A stretch of DNA of 64,000 nt, taken from contig JAVGVS010000106.1 of the NCBI GenBank assembly GCA_032718565.1, positions 1,385,554 through 1,449,553 of the forward strand, written 5' to 3'. The translations under genes and the position numbers were made by a program. The DNA comes from Distichodus sexfasciatus (Eukaryota; Chordata; Actinopteri; Characiformes; Distichodontidae). The stretch's first letter is position 1, and each line of letters opens with the position of its first letter. Below the pieces are notes generated by a model, which was not told the origin of the DNA, did not search any database, and saw only the letters and a program-made list of their open reading frames with translations. Positions 1-10,391 of this stretch are shown here, piece by piece.

Positions 1-1960
1 GAGATAAATGTGTGTTCGGCCAAAATGAGCTGCATTTCCTGGGTCAGGTAGTCGATGAGAACGGAGTCAGGGCGGACCCAGAGAAAGTCAAAGCCATCGC
101 AGAACTCAAAGCCCCAAAGAACGTGCACGAACTAAAGAGAGTGCTGGGGATGATCAATTATATAGGGAAGCCATACTAACAGGAGGATCACTATACGAAC
201 TCCTCCAAGCAAAAACTGCGTGGACATGGGACTGTGCACAGGAGCAAGCATTTAGCCAATTAAAGGAAGCGCTCATGTCGTCACCAGTATTGTCATTCTA
301 CGACGCAGAGAAGCCGACAGTCGCATCTGCTGATGCCAGCAGTTATGGTTTGGGGGGAGTGCTTCTCCAACAAATCGGAAACTGCTGGAAACGGTCGCAT
401 ATTGTTCGCGAACACTAACGAAGCGAGAATGAATCTTGGGCAGATTGAGAAGGGCGTCTTTCATGAGGTCTGAAGCGTGCGGGCATTTCTGCAAATACCT
501 GAGCGGGATGAAGCGTTTCAAACTCATTACAAATCACAAGCCGCTAGTCCCGTTGATAAACAGCAAAGATCTGGACAACGTGCTGATTAGATGCCAGAGA
601 CTTTTACTCAGACTAATGAGATTCAGTGTGACAGCCGAGTACGCTCCAGGTAAAACACTTGTAGTAGCGGACACGTTATCACGAAGCCCACAAAGCGGCA
701 CCACGGACAGTACCACCGAATCAGACATAACTTCTTTATCGCCAGACATACATCATGGGAAACGTCGGCATCACAAAAGTAAAATAAATGCAATTTGTGG
801 AAGCAACGAAAAATAATGGCTTGCAGAGAGTAAAACAACTAATCAGAACCGGATGGCCGCTTTGCCGCGAAGGTACATCAGCCGATAAAGAACATGCATT
901 CAGTAGTGAATTATCGAGACTGATGGCTTACTTACTCGGGGAAACCGTATTATCATTCCAGAGTCCCTACGACGTGAAACTCTAGAACGAATACATGAAG
1001 GGCACCAGGAAGCAGCAAATGCAGAGAAAGCACAGACATCTGTGTGATGGCCAGGACTGTCTTCAGGCCAAACGGAAAGAATTGAAATGTAAATTCTGCT
1101 CTTTGAGCATAAAAGTCACTAAGAAAAGAGCCGCTGATTCCAACATCCCTACCTGACAGACCATGGCAGCACCTGGGCGCGGATCTGTGTGAGTACAAAG
1201 GAAAACATTATCTTATACTCTCTGATTATTATTCCAGGTAGTTGGAAATCCTGCATATTGAACACCACAGCAGAACAAGTTGTCATCAAGCTCAAAGCAG
1301 CATTTGCGCGATTCGGCATCCCTGAAGTGGTCGTATCGGACAACGACCCATAATTTACGAGCGAAGCTTTTCAGACATTCAGCCGTGAGTTCTATTTTCA
1401 GCATGTTACTTCAAGTCCACATCATCCGTCGGGCAATGGACAAGCGGAGCGAGCTGTCCAGTCAGCAAAAGCGATACTATGGCAAAAAGACCCGGTGCTA
1501 GCGCTGCTAAGTTACAGAACAACTCCAAATTCATCGACCGGAGTGAGCCCGGCAGAGCTTTTGATGGGGACGGAAACTTCGGAACACAACACTGGACCGC
1601 AACCTTATTCCGAAGTGGCCGGATCGGAAACTTATACAAAGGCGAGATGATGCTGCTAAGCAACAGCATGGCACCTATTAATAGGAGCACGGGTCAAAGA
1701 CTTACCCAGTTAAAACAAGGTGATCCAGTCCTTGTCAGCTGGGCGAGGAAAAACTTTAGAAAACTCAGCGGCGGTTGTGGGACAAAAGTACAACAAGCAT
1801 CTATGTGCTCCGTGGCAAATTGGAGTGAAAGCGAAATTGCCGTTATACAACTCATTCCATCAGAGAGCTATGCTGAAGCTGACAAAAGAGTGATGAAGTA
1901 CACCAGGCAGACAGATAATCCACAGTCTACTCAGGGTAGCGAGGATTAATAACAGGTCTG
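1..1960 (+). mobile_element. Degraded Ty3/gypsy retrotransposon pol fragment
   Basis: Reading across frames gives pol pieces in order. First come the end of the reverse transcriptase and the connection (about 1-175). An RNase H region follows (about 230-730), including a recognisable tether segment near 500-680. Next is an integrase zinc-binding-like stretch (about 940-1060), then the integrase core (about 1200-1510), with the typical HHPSGNGQAER-type motif near 1420-1455. Last is a C-terminal piece to about 1950. The order RT, RNase H, integrase is that of Ty3/gypsy elements. No long frame survives: there are many stops and frame changes, so this is a dead copy. The left end lies outside the window, so gag, protease and the 5' LTR cannot be judged. 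The clade is not resolved. Confidence 0.85.
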
Positions 1961-2500
1961 GTACGGTGAAGTAAACCAGTTTCAAAAACTAAATTTGTAG
2001 CTGTAGATTTCCCAGGAAGCTTATAAAGGTTGATGAATGGACTGTTCAAGGTTAAATATTAATAGCATATTGGTATATGTTAATGGAAAGAAACGTTGCA
2101 GTGGTGTTATGCTATTCATGCTGTTAAATCCAAATAGAATTATAGAATGTTTAAAGGTCTAAGGAACAACAAGCTGAAATTGTAATAAGTAAAAAGGGAT
2201 AATATGCTATGTTCATTATGTATTATTTTGACATTACTTCTGTTGGTTAAGTGTTCGCAAATTTATAAAAGGGGAAGGTGTCAGAGTATTACGTAAAACT
2301 TCGGAAAACCTCATCCAGGGGAAGTTACGTGGGTGATAAGAGCTGCACGGGGATTGACTTGTTTGAGACCACTGTTCATGGATCGTTTTGTTAATTAAAA
2401 ACCCAAATGAGAGACTGGCCGCTTGCTGCTGTGCTTCAATACTGTGGTGATTCACGCTGGAGTTAACGACATGAAAAATAAACAATCTGAAGTTTTTAAA
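1961..2500 (+). other. Possible 3' end / LTR-like sequence of the gypsy copy
   Basis: No gene is visible. A purine run at about 2266-2278 directly precedes TGT, as a polypurine tract precedes a 3' LTR, and an ACA end near 2472 would give a short LTR of about 190 bp. No second LTR is available for comparison, so this is only a position-based guess. Confidence 0.25.
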
Positions 2501-2639
2501 ACACACTTTCCATCGCTTTGCTGAATAATTATTAGAACTGAGAGGCAGCTGCCATCACGAATCCTTTATCTATTTTCTTACTTCAAGAGGTGGTGGTTTT
2601 TAATCGCCTTTTGCATTGCATAGCTGGCTTAAAACATGC

Positions 2640-3800
2640 AGTATGCGTGGTGATTTTTGATTTTGAATCGTGAATGCTGGAATAGTTTCTAGGAAAGACC
2701 TCGGCTGTATATCGCAGAGATGGTCTGCACAAGCATCTGGCTCTAACTGACCGTCAGAAGCGGTCCTGGACAGTAAGATGGAACTGTGACCAATACATCG
2801 AGGAGAAACAGCTCCAGACTCTGCTGAATTCGATCTCAACCTTAGACTGTTTCTCCGGGATCCCTCCTATACCCAGCGTGTCAGCGTCGTGCGAACAGGC
2901 ACAAGAAAACAGTGGAACCCTCCAATATCATCAGTATTAAGACTACTCAGCATCAGAGTCCTACGCCAACAGTCGTTACCAAACTCAAGCTGGCCTTACT
3001 GAATATTAGAGCTTTGAATAGTAAAACGTTCTTTGTGAATGAACTGATAACTGATCATAAACTAGATTTTATGTTGTTGACTGAGACTTATTTGAGTACA
3101 GATGGAGCAGCCTCCTTAATGACTCACACCACCACACTATAGTTTAATTTTACAAATCATAGCGGAAGAAAAAAAAGGAGGGGCCTGGCTTAACATCTGT
3201 TACAATTCTTTAATTGTAAAACATATTGCATAGCACTTTCTCTTCTTTTTGAGTACTTAGCAACTGTGGTGAATGCTCAGTCAAAATAGTGCTTTTAGTC
3301 ATTTATAGACCATCTAAATATTCGTCTTTTTAACTGAGATCTCAGAATTGCTTTCTATATGTATTACTACGTATGATCAGGTTTTATTAACTGGTGATTT
3401 TAATCTGCATGTAGACAATGCTTCGGATGAAACCTTTGGATTTTATTCAGCTATTACACTCAGTAGACTTCACAACATACTGCAGGCCCATAACCGAGGA
3501 CACACATTGATTTTGGTTATTTCCGGGGACTAAATATAAACATTAGTCAAATCAGGATTATTAGCAGTTCAGATCGTCAGTGCATATTTTATGAAATTGG
3601 GACCCTATTCCCTGGAGTCGAGTTAGAATCGAATTTCCATTTAAAACATTAATAAACAACTGCTGAAAGGTTTGCCATTACTCTGAACGAATTGCCCGTT
3701 CCCCCTGAGAAATTAACTGTTGATGAAAGGGTGATTTATTTTACCAGTCGTATGAGACTAGAAAAGAGACAGTTACGGCACGCAGTATACAGTCTACAAA
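2640..3800 (+). mobile_element. LINE fragment with apurinic-type endonuclease pieces
   Basis: A frame from about 2912 to 3139 reads as the start of an APE-type endonuclease of a non-LTR retrotransposon: a LALLNIRALNSKT motif followed by LDFMLLTETYLS. A second piece at 3370-3530 carries the LTGDFNLHVD motif, which holds the catalytic Asp/Asn pair of this family. Stops and frame changes separate the two, and no reverse transcriptase follows. The motifs fit CR1/L2/Rex-like LINEs of fish; the exact clade is not decided. It is a dead, truncated copy. Confidence 0.75.
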
Positions 3801-3941
3801 TTCAGCCTGTAATTTCATTTTGTGATTGTTTGATGATATTTAAACCCTAAATTCTTTTAACTATCCTTTCCTTTTCTTCAATGAATGGTTGGACACAGGT
3901 GGACATTGTTGCTGCTTTTGCCACGTAAGTAATTCGAATTT

Positions 3942-3963
3942 AATATATATATATATATATATA
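3942..3963. repeat. (TA)n microsatellite
   Basis: About eleven TA dinucleotides in a row, followed by a T run. Simple repeat in non-coding sequence. Confidence 0.9.
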
Positions 3964-4149
3964 TTTTTTACATATTTGTACTAGCATTATATATTTGCGG
4001 TTCATGCTGATTTGTCATTTCATCTAAGCTCAGATGTTTGCACTTGCAAGCCCAAAAATATATAATAAATTGTTGATGGCAGACAGTCATTTTCTCCCTC
4101 TGCTCAGCGTCATTCATTGGCTATGGCGTGATGACAAAGACAACAATTT

Positions 4150-5650
4150 AAATGAAGAAGAGACACCCTTATAATGCATTACAGACATTTATAAGAGCCA
4201 TTTAATAATACATTAAAGATTCTTAAAGCATCTATAACAGTTTTAAATGAAAAATATAACAGATGTAATGTACATTAATAACATGCATTGTTATTATGTT
4301 CATAAGCCTGACATGAGAAGGTTCAAAAACATTTTGGCAGCCAAATGTGGAATTAACAGAGGTGGAAATTACTTTTATGCTGTATGTAGACTTGCTTTTT
4401 AAGGTTCATTACATACATGCACAAAACAAACCTCATCAGCATTGTTTTAAAATGAGTATAACATGAAGCGCAACCCTCACTTTTAGTGTTGGCAGCCTAG
4501 TGGTTAGGACTGTCGCCTCAGGGCCATGGGTTTGAGTGCCACTACCATCACTAGACAGACCATAATCCCAAGTTATCCCAGAAAACTGTCTCTGAAGTTA
4601 GAAATGGAAGTCACTCTGGATAAGAGCATCTGCTAAATACCATAAATGTAATGATTACATTGCTGCTGTAGCAACATTAACTATATAAATTAGATTGAGT
4701 AGCTGATTTATAAAATATATGTTAAGGCATTATGAATGATTTCAGTGCTGTCATTGTAAAGTCAAGTCAAATGCACCTCTCTTTATACATTTATAAGCTA
4801 TGACTACACAAATATATGCTACATGCTTACGTGCATTATAACTTCATAAAATAATTTAGTGCAGTTAATGTAAAGTCAAGCCATTAGTACTCTCATTTAT
4901 AAATTCTTTAAACTAAATCCACATTCTATAAGCGTGCTGAAAGGGTCTTATATGTAGGCATTATTGACACAGTTTGGGAATACAGTGAACAAGCTGATAA
5001 ATATATTATGTTCACTTCTGTCTTCAGTCCTCCGCTGAGCTCCTGACGCTAATGCTGACAACTCCGCTCTGAAACATTATCCATCCGCTTAGCTTGTTTG
5101 TCGCCTGGCCTAATATACATGACCAAACAACATTTCCCCATGATACATGCATTTGCCCTAAGATGCTGGGGGAAAGTGGAATTGGACTGCCGTGTGGTGC
5201 AGTATCTTGAAAGTGAAACAAAAGCTAGGAAATATAACTAAACTTGCAAGCAAGTCTGTATTGCTACACACGGCATGAAGTCATTTGCCTGCCAGCGTGC
5301 CGTACCTCTAAAATAATTAATATGTTTATCATTGAGTAATATGATATTTGATCATTAAATATATTATAAACACTTTATTAACTTTTAAAATGAATTTACA
5401 GTATAAAAGATTACATTGTGAAGGTGCATATGCTGCCATATTCATCATATTCTATAAAGATTCATTTAAATGCTTTGAACTTCTTATGTCAGGCTTATAA
5501 ACACAATAGCAATGCATGTTATTAATGTATATTAAAGCTGTTATATTTTATTTAAAGCTGTTATAGATGCTTTGTGAATTTTGAATTTATTCTTAAATGC
5601 TTCTTACAAATGCCTCATTCATGCCTTATGAGTGCTAATATAGTCACACA
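4150..5650. mobile_element. Long inverted-repeat (foldback-type) element
   Basis: The left arm (about 4155-4345) and right arm (about 5475-5645) are reverse complements of each other with scattered differences. The segment around 4290-4330 (CATAAGCCTGACATGAG) matches the complement of 5485-5510, and the run with AATAACATGCATTG at 4275-4292 matches the complement of 5510-5535. Between the arms lie AT-rich sequence and a SINE. Such long terminal inverted repeats without coding capacity are typical of non-autonomous DNA transposons. I could not fix the exact ends or the target-site duplication, so no superfamily is given. Confidence 0.6.
4487..4660 (+). repeat. tRNA-derived SINE
   Basis: The head (GGCAGCCTAGTGGTTAGGAC, with a degenerate B-box-like stretch near 4530) resembles a tRNA-derived RNA polymerase III promoter. 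The 3' part, with TGGATAAGAGCATCTGCTAAA at about 4618-4638, is the widespread teleost SINE tail. It sits inside the inverted-repeat element and so inserted after it. Confidence 0.75.
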
Positions 5651-7200
5651 GTTGGATTATTTTGAGATTAAGCCATAGTTCAGATAATGAATGAATAAAG
5701 CTTATTTGAAAATCATATAAAAAGAAAACAAGCATATATCCTTCAAATCCTGGTCTTAGTATTAGGGTTAATGCTTCATTCTATGTATTTGGCTGCATTA
5801 CAGCATATGTGAGTGTTTATATGAGGTGATGCCAAAGTCTGATAATTTTTCACATCAAGTTATTTGTTTATCAGGTGTCAAGGGCTGTGATTTTTCTCCT
5901 CTGAAACATGTTTCTGAACCTTTGCCCCTTTTATTCTAAGTTGTGTTATGCTATTTGTAATGTTGGCTTATGCATATTCTTAAACCTAGAGTGTTTGCAG
6001 GGGCTCTTAGAAACCATGACATGCTAACGTTAATCAGCAAGAAGCTGAGAAGGCACTGTCAAAATGGTTTATTGGAGCTAGAGACAGAGGAGGACAAAAG
6101 AGCAGCATCAGGAGATACAACCCGAGACCAACCAAGAGTACCAATGAGCAGCTGTATGTTCATTTGTTAGTAAATGTTATTTAGTGCTGCTGAAGTTTAG
6201 AAAGCCAGAATTTAAAAATGTTAGAAATAAAAGTTAAGATTTGAAGCATTAGAAGTCTCACTGTGTGCTCCTAATGCTTTTTTGTCATAGTAATTCATGG
6301 TAATTGTTGCAAAATAATATATAAAAGCAGTCATTTTTTTAATTAAGTGTACATGTCTAAAAGTAATGTGACATTAATACTTAGTAGTTCTCATATTTAA
6401 ATAAGGAGGCATTAGATACAAGTTGACCCAATTTAGTGTTCACATAAATCTTAATACTTGGACTGAAAATGGGATAGCCTATATGTTGCCCAGTTGGGGC
6501 TCATCTAAACAACAGGTGGGCCCTCTTGCAACTCTTACTTCAACCGTTGCCCCATATAGCACCCACATGGAACTTGAAGCTGGGACCAAAAAGGGTCTTA
6601 TGTAAGTTGCCCAGTTTGGGCCTACCTGTGTCCCAGTGTAATACTGCATAAAACCCATGGGTAAATGTCGTGGGGGCCAAATTGGAACCTGCGGACAATG
6701 TCCACATTGGGCCTATTTTTAACTTATTGTACCCTTATGGGGCACGCATACAAATGTTGGCTGGAGTAGTTGCTAATGTACACTATGTTAGTGGCTAATG
6801 TACTATATTACTTGCTAATGTACACTATGTTAGTGGCTAATGTACACTTGATATATGTAATATGATATGAAATGTTCAGTTGATATGAAACAAGTGGAAA
6901 ATGTTGAAATTTGTGAAATATTGTGAAACATAATTGTGAAATAAAAAGGAAAATACTGCGTTGTGATGATGAATTGAGCATTTGAGAGTGTTATTTATTA
7001 CCCTGAAATGATGAAGTGGAGCAGTGGAAGGAGCAGTCTGGTTTGATCGACATACTGCAAGGCAAAGGCATTAACATCTACTTACCTGCTCGATTAGACA
7101 TTTTAATGTCCTCATTTTATACAAAAAATATAAATGCATGTAAAAATCTACATTCATCAGTTTTCATTTCATTTGCAGAGGCACAGAGGCAGTGGTAGTG
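5651..7200. other. Non-coding stretch with weak repeats
   Basis: No gene is seen. At 6430-6760 there is a degenerate GC-richer block in which TTGCCCAGTT/TGGGCC-type words recur. At 6760-6850 there are short repeats of the form GCTAATGTACACTATGTTAGTG. The short frames here have no recognisable family features. Confidence 0.5.
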
Positions 7201-7203
7201 AAG

Positions 7204-8711
7204 ATGCTGTCGAAGTCTGTTGTGCTGCTCTGTTTGTGGTAGCAGCTAGCACAAGTAAGTCTTTTCACTTTCAGTCATTACAAAATTGACCATTTTTATT
7301 TCCAAATATTTAAAAAACTAAAATACACATTAAACAAAGCCACAATGTAAGATATCAATATTATAATATATGATGGTATAATTAGTTTGCTGCAGCAGAG
7401 CAAAGCGATGTTGATGATGAAGATCTGGAGAATCTGTTAGAATCAGTGCTGCAGATGTTTAATGAGATAAAAGAATCCCTTAGAAACAGCTGGAAGGTGT
7501 GGCGACTGCAACTGAAGGTAAAAGTAACGTCTTCCTCCTCTCTCTAAAAATGGAAGCCATCTCTCCTAAAAATCAATTACAATATATTCTTAGAATAATT
7601 AGTGTATTAATATGCAATAATAACTCAAATATTATTAATGATGAAATAAAGATCATGTGAGGGTTCTCATGAAGAACAATTTTAGTCAAATCTCACCTTA
7701 ATAACTGTATAAATTTATTTTGATGATAGAGATTAAATTCTGCACTTTAAGATCTGGGTTATTTAACTGTGAGACTTACCACTGAAAGCACAGTTAGTCT
7801 AGGACTAGTCATAATCTTAGCATGAAACTGGCCCTAAACCTGTCTCTACGGTGAGTGTTGAAAGCATTAAATATGTAGTATTTAGTAATGTAGAGACAAA
7901 TTTATTTATGAGACATAACAATATACACTATCCTTATTTTAATGAAGCTCTACATTTTATTGAAATTTCATTAAAAAAATTATATTAATTTATTAAGGAT
8001 TGAAGAAGATTGCAAACGCTGCCCACAAAAAGATCTGGAGGCAGTAGACAGACAGCTGGAAAAGCTGGGGAAACAAGCAGATGCGTTAGAGCTGTGTCCT
8101 TGTTTTGCATTTTAACATATAATATTTATACAAGATGGAACTAAAAAAAGAAATAAATCAGCATTTTCTTTGTTTCTGTTTTTATGTTGAAGTCTCTCTA
8201 AAGTGGCCTCAGCCACACTCTCCAGACCTAAAATGCTGCTCATCAGTTCATTGGACGTTCGTCCGGATTCCTCTGGCGTATAAATGTCTGACCAGCGTTA
8301 ATACTTGCCTTATTATATAGTACCGTGCTCCTCTTGTTACACGTCCGATAACGTTGCTTTGTCTGACTATCACGCTCTAAAAATAATGGAGAGATCACAT
8401 CTCTCGAATTCGAATCAATCTAAATCTTGTTTTAACCCGTCAAGTCTACAACCCTATCTCCTTCCTGCAGAGTATGTTCCTGCACCAGTGAGCGAGTCTA
8501 TCATTTCACCTTCGTGGTCTTCCACACGGTCTCCTACGGCTCGCCCACAGGGGTGAGTTTGTTGAAGAACGGGGTGTTCGTGGTCTCTGCCACCGATAAC
8601 GCTCCGGGCGGACACCGAGGACACGTCGGGCAACGCAGTCACCCTCCTGCTGAACCAAAAGGTGACCAGATCTCCCTCCTGCTCTGGTCAGGCCACTGCA
8701 GGATCTCCTGA
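7204..8711 (+). pseudogene. Broken gene for a small secreted C1q-domain protein
   Basis: Four pieces in order look like a fish C1q-like gene. At 7204 an ATG opens a hydrophobic signal peptide (MLSKSVVLLCLW) that hits an in-frame TAG at 7240-7242, just before a GTAAGT donor at 7255. At about 7396-7516 an acidic helical exon reads AEQSDVDDEDLENLLESVLQ in one frame and ends at GTAAAA. At about 7998-8090 there is a heptad-like helix (LEAVDRQLEKLGKQADAL). From about 8471 to 8711 comes the C1q domain: the frame with VYHFTFVVFHTVSYGSPTGV runs to ATDNAPG, then the continuation DTEDTSGNAVTLLLNQ is in another frame, then GDQISLLLWSG in a third. A premature stop and at least two frameshifts make a functional product unlikely. 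Family members are secreted trimers related to cerebellins and C1q; the parent gene is not identified. Confidence 0.75.
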
Positions 8712-9737
8712 GGCAGAACAAAGCGGAACACCTTCTCCGGTCATCTCCTCTTTACAGTGTGAAACCCTGCCTGGCCTTGTTCTCACAGAGTTGCCTCACG
8801 CCTTATGCTTACGTTCCACAACCCTTCCCTGATCATGGCTCTTGCTTTTAAGTCTGCACTTGGACATGTGCCTTAAACATAATAAAAATCAATTTGCATT
8901 TCAGCATATTTCATGCGCAAAGACTGAAGTCATTGCTTAAAAAGGCATTAATTACATTAAACATGCATCAGCGTAGCTATTCTCACAGTAACGCATACAT
9001 AAATTGCCTGAGTCGTTAGATTTTGTAGCAGGCCAAAATGAATCCAGATTAGCTCAAAATTACCCAAAACTTCAGTATTTCTTCATTTTTCATTGATCAC
9101 ATTTTTTTGTCTCCCATTTTATAATGTTAGAGAGTGAAAAAATAGGGAAAAAACTCATCTAGAAACATGTATTATTTATCAAATAATTTTTATTCTGTAT
9201 CAGATAGATACAAATGGATAAAAAGAAGTGTTTTCCGTCTGCCACTAATTTTTATTTTTCTTCACAGCACTAAGCCATAGAATGTCTCTCTTAATAACAA
9301 CTCCTAGAGTCAATTAAAACAGTGAGTTTGGTCTTGAGGAGTGTTCTGACACTGTAGTTTGTTGAGTTTAACATGTGATGTGATCAGTTTGGATAACTAC
9401 TTCCAGTGAAGCGATTTCTCATTATAGATATGTAAGAAATATGGGAATAAACATAAGTAGTGTTGCTTAGCCCCATCCTGGTCTCGGTCTCGGCCCTTCA
9501 GCATCTTGGTCTTGTCTCGGTTCCGACACACTCTGGTCTCGATCAGGACTTGAATTCAATAATATCACTGAAACAGTGGGATTCTGGGGTTTATTCACTT
9601 TCCACACCGTTACCAGGCATCATAGCATCCAAAGTCCATAAATAAATACATAAGGCGCAGTTTTTATCTGCCAAGCACAATCACAAAGTCTGATCCAGAA
9701 ACTCCGCAGAACACGCTCATCGTTTAATCACAATTAA
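8712..9737. other. Non-coding stretch, nothing recognised
   Basis: AT-rich sequence without credible exons. A short block at 9475-9545 repeats GGTCTCGGTCTCGG-like words, probably an old repeat fragment. Confidence 0.5.
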
Positions 9738-10064
9738 GGCCTGTCCACGGGCGTTGAAATCAACGCCCTCGCGCCATACGCGGTTTTGCTGCATTTTGTA
9801 GCTGCGATTGGCGTTTCACTGGCGTTCGCAATAGCGTCGTTTTCCTCGCGTTCGTCGGGATTTTGACGCCAAGAAAACGTTGCATGCAGCGTTTATTTGA
9901 CGCCACCGAGCAACGCAGCCAGCCGAACGCCGGCGCCGAACGCCCCCGTGGACGCTTTGATTTGCTCCAATGAGCAGAAAAAACGGTCGGCGTTCAGTCG
10001 CCGCTCACCTGGCGCCACGCACGCCAGAAAAACGCCTGGTTCGGACGTCCGTGTGAACAAGGCC
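9738..10064. mobile_element. PIF/Harbinger-type MITE, 327 bp
   Basis: The ends form an imperfect terminal inverted repeat: GGCCTGTCCACGGGCGTT on the left and the complement GGCCTTGTTCACACGGACG on the right. A TAA triplet lies on both sides (9735-9737 and 10065-10067). A 3-bp TAA/TTA duplication is characteristic of PIF/Harbinger transposons. The interior is GC- and CpG-rich with many GGCGTT/AACGCC words, unlike the AT-rich surroundings, and has no coding frame. It lies just beyond the probable tep1 polyadenylation signal. Confidence 0.8.
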
Positions 10065-10135
10065 TAAGGCTGATATTAGTTAGTAGATATAAGTGCATTG
10101 GGTTGAATAAAAAATAAATTAGTAATTTCAAAATA

Positions 10136-10141
10136 TTTATT
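10136..10141 (-). promoter_or_regulatory. Probable tep1 polyadenylation signal (AATAAA)
   Basis: AATAAA on the minus strand, about 250 bases past the tep1 stop codon. It is the first canonical hexamer that fits; the cleavage site itself is not visible. Confidence 0.5.
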
Positions 10142-10391
10142 TATCAAACATTTCGACTAAAATAATCACACATTGACAACTGGCACATTCAATTTAGATT
10201 CACAGCCTATAAAGCACCCAGCAAACTGAAATAGTGAATAATAATCAATGAAACAGGACGATTTCAAAAACCCTTAACTTAGAAGTGCACACAAAATGCA
10301 AAATCAGGCGTGTTTCAGAAATATCATAATCTTGCCAAAGCTACGGAGAGAAAAATGCATCATGTGGTGAAGAAAGTGTAATGGAGACCGA

